NCBI GenBank assembly: GCA_009731375.1
Contig: BJOX01000013.1
Span: 1,384,079-1,448,078 of the forward strand
Origin: Paulinella micropora
Lineage: Eukaryota > Cercozoa > Imbricatea > Euglyphida
DNA: 64,000 bases
Direction: 5' to 3'
Position numbers and translations under genes: made by a program. The first letter of the stretch is position 1, and the number at the start of each line of letters is the position of its first letter. Under the pieces are notes generated by a model that was not told the origin of the DNA, made no database searches, and saw only the letters and a program-made list of their open reading frames with translations. This document shows, one piece after another, positions 13,778 to 64,000 of the stretch.

Positions 13778-14572
13778 GTGACATTTTTTTCTTTTATCAC
13801 GCGTCGGACATTGAAAGCTGCATGTGGATTAATCTCATAGTACCCATGTCAGATCATGTCTTATTAAAATATTTTTATACCATTGTTGTTACTTGGCATT
13901 TTTATCGCAACATATGAGTGCGAGGGTCAATCGGCAAATGGATACGACACCGTATAAGGGGATCGCTTGTGAGTTTAGCGATGGTGTTCCTGGTACGACC
14001 CTGCTTCAAGTATCCAGGGTGATGTTCTCAAAAAATGTTCTCATAGTAGACATATTAAATTTTTTTCTTTGGATATACTTAATATCGTCATACCAGCACG
14101 GTCCGTCTCTACTTGTGTCGGCATATCGCATGGTCGGGCTCACTCACCCCGGCTTTGGATATAGTTATTAGGTCTGGCCCCCTAGTACTATATTAAGGTA
14201 ACCGATTGAATACAAGGGTATGTTATTAAAAGACAATGTATTTACTGATCGGAAGTGTTTTTGGAGAAGGAGAAAAATTATAACGCTGCTTTTATTGCAA
14301 TAGTAATACTATTTGTTCTTGACATACTGCCTCAGAATTAAGTTACGGGGGGGACAACAAGTGTGGAAGGAGGAGTTTTTATTTACAAAAACGAGGCTGG
14401 AGATTTATAGTTGACTCGTGTCTGGCGTATGCGTTTTATATATCCACTGCACCGTCTATCCGTGGGTTAATGCACTTAGTTGCGACACCCCGTAGCGTTT
14501 GTGCAGAAAAGAAATCAGCAATTATATGACGAAAATATTGCATATTTCCGTCATAAAAACGGGAAGGGGTAC
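13778..14572 (+). other. 3' untranslated part of the gypsy element with polypurine tract
   Basis: About 790 bases after the pol stop with no convincing frame. The last bases before the 3' LTR (14555-14572) are AAAACGGGAAGGGG-like, the expected plus-strand priming tract. A second G-rich run lies at about 14344-14352. Confidence 0.65.
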
Positions 14573-15979
<1,407 letters not shown>

Positions 15980-15989
15980 NNNNNNNNNN
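15980..15989. other. assembly gap (10 N)
   Basis: Fixed-size scaffold gap at the point where the duplicated LTR start breaks off. Confidence 1.
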
Positions 15990-16125
15990 GCTGGTGTTTG
16001 CCTTGGTTGTTTTTGGCTCCCGGCTCGCTCCGCTAGTCTCCCACATCCGGACAGTGCCACGGTTGTTGATATTATTACTACGGTTGTTAATACAGAGGCT
16101 GTCGATTTAGTATTTTACTATGATT

Positions 16126-16436
16126 ACTGGGTACCGTATCATTCAAGTGTCAAACTCAGCCAGCGAATTTGAGTTAAGCCGGTGTCAGATTTCAGATTAG
16201 CGGTCCGGCAGATTTCAGATTCAAGTAGTGGTCAGAATTCAAATTAATTCAATTTAACTGTAATATACATATGTTCGCAAAAATTATGCAGATTTTGCGG
16301 ACGGATATAGCCGTTAAGTTGCACTGACTAATTTGAATTCTGACCACTAATCTGAAACTTATGATCTGGCCGCTAATCTGAAACCTGCCCCTTAACACAA
16401 TTCTATGGCTGAGTTTAACACTTGAATGTACCCAGT
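16126..16436. mobile_element. MITE copy 1 (foldback, about 31-bp terminal inverted repeats)
   Basis: The ends begin ACTGGGTAC and finish with its reverse complement. The inner halves are also mutually inverted (GATTAGCGGTC / GGCCGCTAATC). It is a diverged sibling of 47636-47910, with small insertions in its left end. No coding capacity. Confidence 0.85.
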
Positions 16437-17207
16437 CAGTAATAGTAGTCACTTATCCTGGTACTTGTGGCACCAGCTTTTTACACTGATTACCCATTTT
16501 TACCTGGGTAAATTTCTGGCCCTTGAAGGTGAACATCTTTTTCACTTCGTTAGGTGGACTGGCGGGAATCCGTCATTATTGCCGGTTAAATCAGTTCTGC
16601 GTTGTGAGGTCAACGACCGGTATGAGGGGCGCCCCGGTTGCCGGTTCAAGACTGGAAGCATTGCGGAGGCCGCCCCCTTTCGCCCACCGTACTGTTGAAT
16701 TCATGACTGGGGAAACTTTTCCCAAAGCAACTTCCGAACACTAAACAACTTTGTATTTGAACACTAAACAACTTTGTATTTGAACTTGAAGGCAATTTTC
16801 AAGTACTTTGCAGTAATTATGCGAAGTTCAACTTAGCAAGCTCACAATCTACGTTCAGTCGTGTTCGTATAATGCAACCCAAGTCTGCAACAAGTAGAAA
16901 TCTACGTAAATAAACGAAGTGACCGCTCTGCTATTTTCTGGTATTTCACCTGCTCTCTGGAGTCAGGACTTAATGCAGCCATAGAGATCTTTATTAAGAG
17001 TTCGTTGTGTAATTACCCCTTGGGGTTGTATCCAAACTCACAGCACTTCTTGATATCAATAGATAAGTCTTTGGATTGACTGACGCAAAACAAGGACAGC
17101 CGTGAAGCAGAACGATTTTTTAGTAATGATACAAAACAAAGACACTTTTTGCAAAAGAGGAAAGAATAAAAAACATTATTATAAATAGTAGTGTAGACAC
17201 CATCGTA
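16437..17207. other. spacer left of the RNF4-like gene
   Basis: Non-repetitive sequence. The right part is presumably the 3' UTR of the minus-strand RING gene that ends at 17208. Short frames near 16430-16740 have no recognisable similarity. One short direct repeat (ACACTAAACAACTTTGTATTTGA, in two copies) lies near 16738-16783. Confidence 0.5.
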
Positions 17208-17569
17208 TTATAAATAGATCCTGTGCATATCCTCTGAACTTAACGTTGCTCTACAAGATGGACAACTGCACAAGGCATAAAGCAGACTTAAAAGAATTTC
17301 AGTAACGTAACGATAGCAATAACAACAAATAAGAACGAAAACAACAAACAGCAATTAACAACAGCAGCAACAACAACAGAACAACAACAACAACAACAAC
17401 AACGAAATGTCTGACCTATTATTTATATCTATCCATTTTTTCGCGCACCTGCACAGAAAACAAAAAATGCTTTTGTATTGCTGTCACACATGTGCTTCTG
17501 ATAAATGAAAAAGCACAAACATGGCAAAAGGCTGTTTTGCAGGGAAATATGAGAGAGAGAGAGAGAGAC

Positions 17570-17651
<82 letters not shown>

Positions 17652-17855
17652 GTCTGCAAATCCACGCAGGAAAAAGATATGGTGCAGTATGTGAGGTTGT
17701 TTGTGGTTGAGGGAAAGCAACTTACGAATAACAGAATATATGCCCACACTTGGTCGACGCAGGATGCCTCATGCTATCTTGGCAGACCTGGTAAAACAAG
17801 ACACATTCTATTCTTTCCTGTTTTTCTTTCGTATGTATGTATGCATGTCTGTATG

Positions 17856-17887
<32 letters not shown>

Positions 17888-18109
17888 GTTGTATGTATGT
17901 ATGTATGTATGTATGTATGTATGTATGTATGTATGTATGCATGTATGTATATATGTATGTACTTATGTAATGTATGTACGCTATGTATCTATGTACGCAA
18001 TATATATGTGTGTATGTATGTGTGTATTATTTACCGGGCACTCCAGATTTTTCTTCAGATACTGTAGGATTTCCGATTGGGTTTCCTATTCGAACACATA
18101 CACATACAC

Positions 18110-18149
<40 letters not shown>

Positions 18150-18310
18150 GTATTATACATATATATATATAATATTATATATATATATACATATAAAGCA
18201 ACTGCATAAATCCAAACATAAACAAGCCAGCAAAACCAACCAACCAATCAACCAATCAACCAGTCAACCAAGCAAGCAAGGAACACGGCTGCATCGGATC
18301 ATCAGAGGGT

Positions 18311-18348
<38 letters not shown>

Positions 18349-18366
18349 GAGAGAGAGACGAGAGAG

Positions 18367-18409
<43 letters not shown>

Positions 18410-19081
18410 GAGAGAGAGAGAGAGNNNNNNNNNNNNNNNNNNNNNNNNNNNNNNNNNNNNNNNNNNNNNNNNNNNNNNNNNNNNNNNNNNNNNNNNNNNN
18501 NNNNNNNNNNNNNNNNNNNNNNNNNNNNNNNNNNNNNNNNNNNNNNNNNNNNNNNNNNNNNNNNNNNNNNNNNNNNNNNNNNNNNNNNNNNNNNNNNNNN
18601 NNNNNNNNNNNNNNNNNNNNNNNNNNNNNNNNNNNNNNNNNNNNNNNNNNNNNNNNNNNNNNNNNNNNNNNNNNNNNNNNNNNNNNNNNNNNNNNNNNNN
18701 NNNNNNNNNNNNNNNNNNNNNNNNNNNNNNNNNNNNNNNNNNNNNNNNNNNNNNNNNNNNNNNNNNNNNNNNNNNNNNNNNNNNNNNNNNNNNNNNNNNN
18801 NNNNNNNNNNNNNNNNNNNNNNNNNNNNNNNNNNNNNNNNNNNNNNNNNNNNNNNNNNNNNNNNNNNNNNGGTGATTTAGCACACATATAAACGAACATC
18901 ACGTAAGGGCACCTGCGCGCCTTCTGTTTCTTCAGAATCTACTGAGTCATGCTCGGTCAGGTCGATTGGATTGGAAGCTAAGCAAACACAGACACATACA
19001 TACACATACACAAACAAACAAAACAAACAAACGCACACACACACACACACACACGCACACAATTTTTGAGAAGAGAGAGAG

Positions 19082-19117
<36 letters not shown>

Positions 19118-19127
19118 AGAGAAAGAA

Positions 19128-19168
<41 letters not shown>

Positions 19169-19288
19169 GAAACTGACGTCTGCGCCGCTTTCCAAGTATT
19201 GTTGAAAGCTCAGACTCAGTATCTGTGCACGCACAGTACATGTAATTGTTACTACTACTAGTACTTACTACTACTTCTACTACTACCG

Positions 19289-19354
<66 letters not shown>

Positions 19355-19455
19355 GTACTACTAGTACTACTAGTACTACTAGTACTACTAGTGCACTACT
19401 ACTACCACTACTACTTAGTACTACTACTACCACTACTACTTAGTAGTAGTAGTAG

Positions 19456-19494
<39 letters not shown>

Positions 19495-19671
19495 CTACTA
19501 CTACTACTACTACTACTAGTACTACTACTACTAGTACTAGTACTAGTACTACTACTGCTACTGCTACTACTACTACTACTACTACTACTAGGCCTTCGAT
19601 TCAATGAAGGTAAGAAATTTAACCTCTGGTCATCCATACAAATCGTTAGCTCAAGAGCTACTACTACTACA

Positions 19672-19730
<59 letters not shown>

Positions 19731-19740
19731 AACTACTACA

Positions 19741-19814
<74 letters not shown>

Positions 19815-19825
19815 CACTACTACTA

Positions 19826-19884
<59 letters not shown>

Positions 19885-19944
19885 GCTACTACCACTGCTA
19901 CTACCACTACTACTCCTACTACCATTGCTACTACTACTACTACT

Positions 19945-20009
<65 letters not shown>

Positions 20010-20010
20010 G

Positions 20011-20070
<60 letters not shown>

Positions 20071-20496
20071 AGTACTGCTACTACTACTACCACTACTATA
20101 CCTTATTACTACTGCTATTACTACTTCTACTGTTTCTTCTCTTCTTCTACGATGACGACGGCGATGACTCGCCACCACTACTCTACTACGACCACTTACT
20201 ACCCTCCTTTCGGCTTCCTTGAGTTTCCTTATTTCGGCTCTTAGTCTTCTTCTTGTTCTTTTTTCATGCTCGCTCTTGTTCTAATTCTGTTATGAGAAAT
20301 ACAATGTACAGGCATTTCTTGCGATGACAGCTGCTCGGAGGGCTGCTCTGGAGGTTCGGCTTGCCCGGTTCACACGAACAACCTCTACCTAGCATCAGCA
20401 TGATTTGAAAGGCCCACAAACGAACAGCAATACCTCAGTATCCGATTGTTCCTCATCCGATGATATGACCAGCGGCTCTTCGGCCGCTGTGGCCAT
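17208..20496 (-). CDS. RNF4-like SUMO-targeted RING E3 ubiquitin ligase, complete, 10 exons
   Basis: Exons (complement) 20434-20496, 20329-20388, 20203-20280, 19589-19649, 19178-19222, 18913-18977, 18035-18085, 17726-17787, 17416-17448 and 17208-17265 join in phase to 191 residues, almost the length of human RNF4 (190). The N-terminus holds a likely SUMO-interacting motif (LVIS-SDEE, residues 9-16). A second follows at IDLTEHDS (107-114), set in an acidic stretch. Residues 42-67 are a basic helix and GKRRR (98-102) is a possible nuclear signal. The C-terminus is a C3HC4 RING: C140, C143, C155, H157, C160, C163, C174, C177, ending MHRIYL, as in RNF4 where the tail also closes the chain. Expected role: ubiquitinating poly-SUMOylated nuclear proteins. 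All introns are GT-AG. It diverges from the hydrolase gene. The (TAC)n tract at 19.24-20.1 kb and the N gap lie in introns. Confidence 0.92.
17550..17650. repeat. (GA)n in RING-gene intron
   Basis: GA dinucleotides between the exons at 17416-17448 and 17726-17787. Confidence 0.9.
17831..18200. repeat. (TATG)n, (CA)n and (TA)n in RING-gene introns
   Basis: Simple repeats on both sides of the small exon 18035-18085, which itself is unique sequence. Confidence 0.85.
18314..18424. repeat. (GA)n ending in assembly gap
   Basis: GA repeat that runs into the N gap 18425-18870. Confidence 0.9.
18425..18870. other. assembly gap (446 N)
   Basis: Lies in the intron between the RING-gene exons 18913-18977 and 18035-18085. 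These two exons already join in phase, so no missing exon is required. Confidence 1.
19020..19164. repeat. (CA)n and (GA)n in RING-gene intron
   Basis: Dinucleotide repeats between the exons at 18913-18977 and 19178-19222. Confidence 0.85.
19247..20125. repeat. (TAC)n/(TAG)n trinucleotide array
   Basis: Roughly 0.85 kb of ACT/AGT triplets flanking the exon at 19589-19649. A strand switch at 19440-19500 makes the two orientations inverted repeats of each other, so long hairpins are possible. Confidence 0.9.
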
Positions 20497-20860
20497 GTTC
20501 AAAACCTGAGCGTTGTCTTCTTCAACCAGCTAGGTTGGGACTACAAATGGGCGAGGGAAATACCAAGCTTGTGTTGTCGTTGCAAGGAGTAATTTCATAA
20601 CAACTGAAACACTTTTCACTTCAAACGAAACTCTTTTCATGTGTAATAATGGGAGTGTAAAGAAATGAAGATGGGCGTGGTGAAAAGTGGGATGGTTCAG
20701 TAGATCACAAGAACGACATTTAATTAGGCACACTTGAGGTGTTTTGAAAGTGTGACGGTGGAAAAGTAAAGCAGGCCAAATTAGACGCAAATGCGGTTAA
20801 TTTTTCCCACCAGCAAAGAACATCAAAGAACATCTGCTTGTTTCTGTTGAGTTCCACACG
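20497..20860. promoter_or_regulatory. candidate bidirectional promoter between RING and hydrolase genes
   Basis: 364 bases separate the two divergent start codons. This is one of few stretches with no microsatellite. It should hold both 5' UTRs and the start sites. I see no TATA box and no obvious palindromic operator. The role is inferred from gene orientation only. Confidence 0.6.
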
Positions 20861-47371
<26,511 letters not shown>

Positions 47372-47635
47372 AACAAAACAAAACAAACAAAACAAAACAA
47401 AACAAAACAAAACAAAAACAAAACAAAAACAAGACAAAACAACACAACAACGAGAATGAAATCATCCGTACATGCATACATACATACATACGTACATACA
47501 TACACACATACATGCATACATACATACTTGCATGCATGCGAGCATACATATTAATACGTACATACACATCAATACATATATACGATATAGATAAATAATG
47601 CGTGCATAGATTCACGCATGCGTACCGTTTATATT
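47372..47635. repeat. (AAAAC)n and (TACA)n, probable hydrolase 3' UTR and flank
   Basis: Starts with an AAAC-rich stretch directly after the TAA. No clear AATAAA is present close by. Confidence 0.6.
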
Positions 47636-47910
47636 ACTGGGTACATTCAAGTGTCAAACTCAGCCAGCGAATTTGAGTTAAGGGTCAGATTTCAGATTAG
47701 CGGTCAGATTTTAGATTAGTGGTCAGAATTCAAATTAGTTCAATTTAACGGTAATATTTCGCAAAAATTATGCAGATTTTGCGGACGGATATAGCCGTTA
47801 AGTTGCACTAATTTGAATTCTGACCATTAATCTGAAATCTGGCCGCTAATCTGAAACCTGCCCCTTAACACCAATTCTATGGCTGAGTTTGACACTTGAA
47901 TGTACCCAGT
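47636..47910. mobile_element. MITE copy 2 (perfect 31-bp TIRs)
   Basis: 275 bases. The terminal 31 bases are perfect inverted repeats (ACTGGGTACATTCAAGTG... and complement). Flanks ATT/AAT extend the palindrome, so the target duplication cannot be fixed. The younger-looking of the two copies. Confidence 0.9.
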
Positions 47911-49600
47911 AATACATAAATGCACACATGCGTGCATACATAGTAGTACATAGTTGCTGCTTTAGTGACTGTTAGGACTTGTAACACAGTATATGGTTAT
48001 TAGTACGGTATTCAATGTTCATTTACCATGGTAAATAGTCTAATTCTTAGTCAGACACTGACACATGGACTAAGTTATCTACATGTTGTGATAAGCTGGA
48101 TGGTTGTCAGACGGACCGTCGGTATGCCATTTTCTTTACGCAAGCACAGTGTTTTATAAACATTAATAGATCATCTTGCCACTCGTAGAGCCACCGCGCT
48201 GAGTGGGAAGGTCAGAAGAGATAAAATTGAAGAGGTATTAATATCAAGAGATACAAAAAGAGAAAACATTACGTGTAAAAAAAAAAAAATAGTAAATAAA
48301 AAAAAAAAAAAAAAAACAAAAATGCCAATTTCAATTTCTGGTACTTTTGGCGCTTTTTTGTCTTTTGCGTCACTGAGCTGAATATTAATAATATTAATAT
48401 AACTGACGAGACATCATCATTTATGGAAGTGGGTAATCCAATTCACACTGCCACCCGATCTAAGAGGACAGCACGTGAAATGCTATTTTCCCAGTGGCAG
48501 CCATGTCTCCGAACAGCCATACCGATGAACCTGCCTCTATGTCCTTGATATTCACGACTCAGAGTCGGTTTTCGTTTTGCGCATGGCCCCGGTTGTCCAC
48601 CGGGGCCGACTCTATCAGGCTCATTGAGGTGTATTGTGTGATTTTTATCAGTGCCACTGAGATTTATGCGAGTTTTCGTCTTTTCGTATTATGAAGGGGG
48701 GCCCGAGAGTCACGGTACTATTAATACTAACGGCTATTTTTACACATGCCGCGTGACTTTCGGAAATAAGTAGCCTACACGGTGATTCACGCCGATACTA
48801 TGTTATGCCACGGTGTTCTCGAGAATGTGTTCTAACAGACCTCAGTCATTGTTTTTCCGATCATCTACGACGAGGCCGTGACAGCCTGAGGATCAGTGTC
48901 ATCGGTTTACGTTCTTATTATTATTAATAATTATGAAATTTTACCTTTTCAAGTTTGTTCTTTTGTATTAATTAGTGTAAAGTGATTTTATGAGATCACT
49001 TTTCCACACCGGGCCAGTATCAGATTTTTCTAGTCTTTTTGAGGCGGTTAGTAACTATTACCAAAGTTTACTAGTCAGTGCGGAATCACTTCATGGCAGG
49101 GTCTGCACTGCCACGCCGTGACGCGTTTTCTTGCTTAGAAATAGAACTGCAAGGGAGGGAGCAGGGCCCCCGCTGAAGCATAGTTTTGCTCGGCCCGGTC
49201 CCCTAATCTCCCACGTCGCATCAATACGTTCTTACTAATAAATACTAATAAATTTCTCTTTCAGTATCAAGTTGTGTTTGGTTATATTACCTGGTCACCT
49301 CAAGCCGGTGACTCTTCCATTGAACTATCGTTGGGGATAGTATTAATACAGGCCGGGCCGGCCTGTTTAGTAGACATATTAGTTGAATACTAAATTCACA
49401 GGAAATATTTTGACACGCCAGCCTACTCCGAGTCGGAGTCAGAGATGTGCCTCAGTATTATTAATATTAATAACATTACTTCAAGTTTATTAATATATGT
49501 CTCGGAAGAAAAGGAAAAGGGACTTCAACAAGATGTATTACCGTAATATTAACACATTTTATTAATAACACAGTAGATGTACGGTACAGTAATAAATAAT
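47911..49600. other. spacer with a diverged LTR-like segment
   Basis: Convergent spacer between the hydrolase and ELMO genes. Parts resemble the gypsy LTR in order: CACTGAGCT-AATATAAC-GAGACATCATC near 48371-48417, and TTGTGTTTGGTTATATTACC...CTATCGTTGGGGAT near 49272-49338. Several TATTAATAATATTAAT-type insertions interrupt it. Possibly an old solo LTR of a related family. A 66-codon frame at 48494 is not convincing. Confidence 0.4.
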
Positions 49601-49639
49601 ATTGTTATTAATATTACGTCATTATTACCGTAAGCCGCC

Positions 49640-49655
49640 GAGAGAGAGAGAGAGA

Positions 49656-49723
<68 letters not shown>

Positions 49724-49828
49724 NNNNNNNNNNNNNNNNNNNNNNNNNNNNNNNNNNNNNNNNNNNNNNNNNNNNNNNNNNNNNNNNNNNNNNNNNNNNN
49801 NNNNNNNNNNNNNNNNNNNNNNNNNNNN

Positions 49829-49887
<59 letters not shown>

Positions 49888-49888
49888 G

Positions 49889-49935
<47 letters not shown>
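49640..49935. repeat. poly-G, N gap (49724-49828) and (GA)n
   Basis: Low-complexity block in the convergent spacer. Confidence 0.95.
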
Positions 49936-49939
<4 letters not shown>

Positions 49940-50265
49940 CAAAACCAAACTAAAAGGTGATGATCACACTTGAATGAAATCTCAGTAGTATTTTTATGAC
50001 ATATCAAGTTATACATATATACATAGCATGTGTATATTAGATACTGATAATACAACAAACAGACATAAATTTTGCATAGAAAGGAAACGACCTCTCTATA
50101 TAATATTAAACAATCCATGTTTGTATGCATGTTTGCATTTATATGTCCAAACATGCAGGTATGCACACACGGTCTCAGGTCTGTGTAAGTATGTTGGGCT
50201 GTGTGTTTGTAAATCTGTCTACTTTTGGTAAGTGTATATTTACGTTTCTATCTACGAGAGTCAAG

Positions 50266-50612
50266 AGATATGTATGTATGTATGCATGCATGCATGTATG
50301 TATGTATGTATGCATGTATGTATGTATTTATGTATGTGTATGTATGATGTATGTATGTACGTATGTATGTGTGTATGCATGTATGTATGTATGTATGTAT
50401 GTATGTATGTAGGTATGTATGTATGTATGTGTCTGTGTATGTATGTATGTATGTATGTATGTATGTATATATGCACATATGCATGTATGTGTATGCATAT
50501 GCGTATATATGTATGAAGCGGGAGAATCTAGTCCGGAAGTAATTTATCCATCTATGCATGCATGTATGTATGTAATGTATGTAATGTATGTATGTATGTA
50601 TGTATGTATGTG
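50266..50612. repeat. (TATG)n tract
   Basis: Spacer downstream of both convergent genes. Confidence 0.9.
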
Positions 50613-50674
50613 AATCAAAGGCCGCCACTGGCGTCGGCTTAGCTCATAAGCATTAGCTTTAGCTTGAGCTAACC

Positions 50675-50988
50675 TTAAGGGTGCGGTTGTCGACCGGCCG
50701 GCCCTAAAAAAGATAGAGAAATTCTTCCGTATTTTGCGTTTGATTTGTTTGTTTTTGCATGTTTGACTGTCTGCCTCCCATTGCCTGTACACCAAATTTT
50801 GTGGGTATATTCGCGGCTAAATTCACTTTTGTCTGTCCAAATGCCAATCGAAACTTCGTGAGTCTTCACCTTGAATGGCATTGATATAGCTGAAAAACTT
50901 GCCATAATATGGATATATTTCCGGATTTTTTTTTGAAATTTCAGGCAAATCAGCCACAGTGTTGCCACAAACCCCAGCGCACCCTTAA
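50675..50988. mobile_element. TTAA-flanked element with GGGTGCG inverted termini
   Basis: TTAA at 50675-50678 and 50985-50988 bound a 306-base body that begins GGGTGCG and ends CGCACCC. Duplicated TTAA is the piggyBac-type target signature. No transposase frame, so a non-autonomous element. The short TIR limits confidence. Confidence 0.55.
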
Positions 50989-50999
50989 GCATTATCTTT

Positions 51000-51826
51000 A
51001 GCTTTAGCTTAGCTTTAGGTTTAGCTAGATTGAGCTTATTAGCTTCGCTTAGCTTTGCTTAGCTTCGCTTAGCTTATAGCTTAGTTGATAGCTTAGCTAA
51101 AGGCCGCCACTGACATCTGCTTGCGCGGATAGGAGGACATGAAGGGAAGTCAAAGGCCACCACGGGCCCCAGCTTAGCTTAGCTTAGCTTAGCTAGAGCT
51201 CAGCTTAGCTTAGCTTTAGCTCGGCTCAGCTTGGCTCAGCTTAGCCTAGCTAAAGGCCTCCACTGATATCTGCTTGCGCGGATAGGAGGACATGAAGGGA
51301 AGTCAAAGGCCACCACGGGCCCCAGCTTAGCTTAGCTTAGCTTAGCTTGAGCTCAGCTTAGCTTAGCTTTAGCTCGGCTCAGCTTGGCTCAGCTTAGCTT
51401 AGCTAAAGGCCTCCACTGGTATCTGCTTGCGCGGATAGGAAGACATGAAGGGAGACTCCTTGGCATGCAGCAGCGATTCGGTCTTGAGGAAAAACAAGAA
51501 GCTTAGCTTAGCTTAGCTTAGGCTTAGCTCAGCTTAGCCTAGCTAAAGGCCTCCACTGATATCTGCTTGCGCGGATAGGAAGGACATGAAGGGAGACTCC
51601 TTGGCATGCAGCAGCGATTCGGTCTTGAGGACAAACAAGAAGCACAGCTTAGCTTAGGCTTAGGCTTAGCTCAGCTTAGCTTAGCTAAAGGCCGCCACTG
51701 ACATCTGCTTGCGCGGATAGAAAGGACATGAAGGGGGACTCCTGGGCGTGCTGCAGCGATTCGGTCTTGAGGAAAAACAAGAAGCTTACCTTAGGTTAGG
51801 CTTAGGCTTAGCTCAGGTTAGCTTAG
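51000..51826 (-). repeat. array of downstream echoes of the ELMO terminal exon, with AGCTT-type spacers
   Basis: Five to six partial copies of the 3' part of the last ELMO exon, including its stop context, near 51100-51170, 51240-51320, 51400-51490, 51545-51640 and 51690-51780. They are joined by (TTAGC)n spacers. On the minus strand each reads ...SAQADVSGGL-stop with changes. One more remnant lies near 50618-50640. Confidence 0.88.
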
Positions 51827-63144
<11,318 letters not shown>

Positions 63145-63146
63145 CT

Positions 63147-63210
<64 letters not shown>

Positions 63211-63245
63211 CAAGCGCCGGTCCTCTGACAGAGCGCCCCACACCT

Positions 63246-63335
<90 letters not shown>
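63145..63335 (-). repeat. (GATA)n with an upstream echo of ELMO exon 63104-63144
   Basis: 63211-63248 (complement) repeats CTAAGGTGTGGGGCGCTCTG-CAGAGGACCGGCGCTTG, the acceptor and first 30 bases of the exon. Confidence 0.88.
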
Positions 63336-63338
<3 letters not shown>

Positions 63339-63878
63339 GAGATATCGACTAATGTCAGAAAAAAGGAGCTTCTGATTTCGTCAACCAAGGAAGTCTGTGG
63401 GTAAAGTATGAACCCGATGCCCAGCTAAGCCGTGATGTTTGCACGGAAGGGACTGATACAGGCGATACCAAAGCTCCCTAGTACCAGGCGGGGCCAGGGC
63501 TCGTTCCATAAGCGCCCCTTGCAGAACGAGCTCCCACCTCCATTACAGAGGACCCAGTAAGCAGATGGAGTTTCGAGACTGTTCGACAGTCTAGTATAAA
63601 CCGACAGAGCACTGTGGGTTTTATTCCGGGCTCAACAAGCGAGAAAGGGCACCCTGAGGGAACAGGATTGTGCTTCCCGTCGCTATTTCGGCATGTGACT
63701 TATAGGCGTATGGCTAGGCACACATAAGGCACCCCACCACGGGCCCAGCACACCCACACCATCCCCTAATTCTCTGTCTGTCGACAGATGGCACCCATTT
63801 CAAAAAACCAAGCCCAAGGGAGGGTCAGTGACACCTCAAGTGGCCTTGGTTCACTCCGTGGAGTAAGTGATGAGATCA
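63336..63878 (-). mobile_element. retroelement family B, copy 3 (longest)
   Basis: Minus-strand copy whose 3' end (GTCGATATCTCATC) abuts the GATA/TATC tract on its left. It extends about 60 bases further 5' than the copy at 29145. Head-to-tail with the next copy. Confidence 0.85.
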
Positions 63879-64000
63879 ACTGATGAGATATCGACTAATG
63901 TCAGAAAAAAGGAGCTTCTGATTTCGTCAACCAAGGAAGTCTGTGGGTAAAGTATTAACCCGATGCCCAGCTAAGCCGTGATGTTTGCACGGAAGGGACT
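63879..64000 (-). mobile_element. retroelement family B, copy 4 (cut by window end)
   Basis: A second 3' end directly adjoining copy 3. It continues beyond the window. Confidence 0.85.

Noticed and set aside
16600-16700. tRNA-like B-box (CCGGTTCAAGAC)
   Set aside because: No matching A-box at the right distance and no cloverleaf could be drawn.
19592-19609. An 18-bp plus-strand exon with an excellent donor (AAG|GTAAGA)
   Set aside because: The same bases are used on the opposite strand by the in-phase RING-gene exon 19589-19649, and no plus-strand gene surrounds it.
48494-48694. 66-codon ORF in the convergent spacer
   Set aside because: No domain, and overlaps a segment that looks like a decayed LTR.

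Overview
The window is nuclear DNA of an intron-rich eukaryote, most consistent with an alga or other protist; I cannot place the lineage. At first sight it is microsatellite: (TATC)n, (TATG)n, (TACA)n, (GA)n, (TTC)n and (TAC)n tracts, transposable elements and eleven N gaps. Reading the short unique islands between the tracts on both strands, and requiring GT-AG borders, matching intron phase and family homology, recovers four real genes built from very small exons that no single-frame ORF shows.

Layout. (1) + strand, window start to 4079: last four exons of a homocysteine S-methyltransferase. (2) 4398-15068: a Ty3/gypsy LTR retrotransposon, with gag and pol in one frame separated by a single UGA stop. 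It is followed by a second copy of the gene's terminal exon and flank (15.1-15.98 kb) that stops at a 10-N gap and is probably a misjoin. (3) - strand, 20496-17208: a complete 10-exon, 191-residue RNF4-like SUMO-targeted ubiquitin ligase. (4) + strand, 20861-47371: a complete 25-exon, 382-residue mitochondrial 3-hydroxyisobutyryl-CoA hydrolase, whose 24 introns make up about 96% of a 26.5-kb gene. Genes 3 and 4 diverge from a 364-bp microsatellite-free spacer. (5) - strand, beyond 63144 down to 51827: an ELMO-domain protein of at least 13 exons, convergent with gene 4.

Transposons fill the introns: a decayed APE-type LINE (21.3-23.4 kb), a full-length LINE with a C-terminal restriction-like endonuclease (34.2-38.06 kb), and several 5'-truncated relatives. 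All the copies with that LINE's tail, except one that abuts another copy, run directly into (TATC)n, which suggests that this microsatellite is the insertion target. There are also a pair of 31-bp-TIR MITEs, a TTAA-flanked element and a foldback element split by a GA expansion.

The most novel signal is that many exons in three of the four genes are flanked by partial tandem 'echoes' of themselves. Copies upstream of an exon carry its acceptor plus 5' edge; copies downstream carry its 3' edge plus donor, or the stop codon for a terminal exon. I see this at more than a dozen exons, with up to eight echoes per exon. It looks like a recurring process that duplicates exon edges together with adjacent simple repeats. 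The four genes have unrelated functions (methionine/homocysteine metabolism, SUMO-ubiquitin signalling, valine catabolism, small-GTPase regulation) and show no operon-like link. All statements come from reading the sequence; no searches were run.
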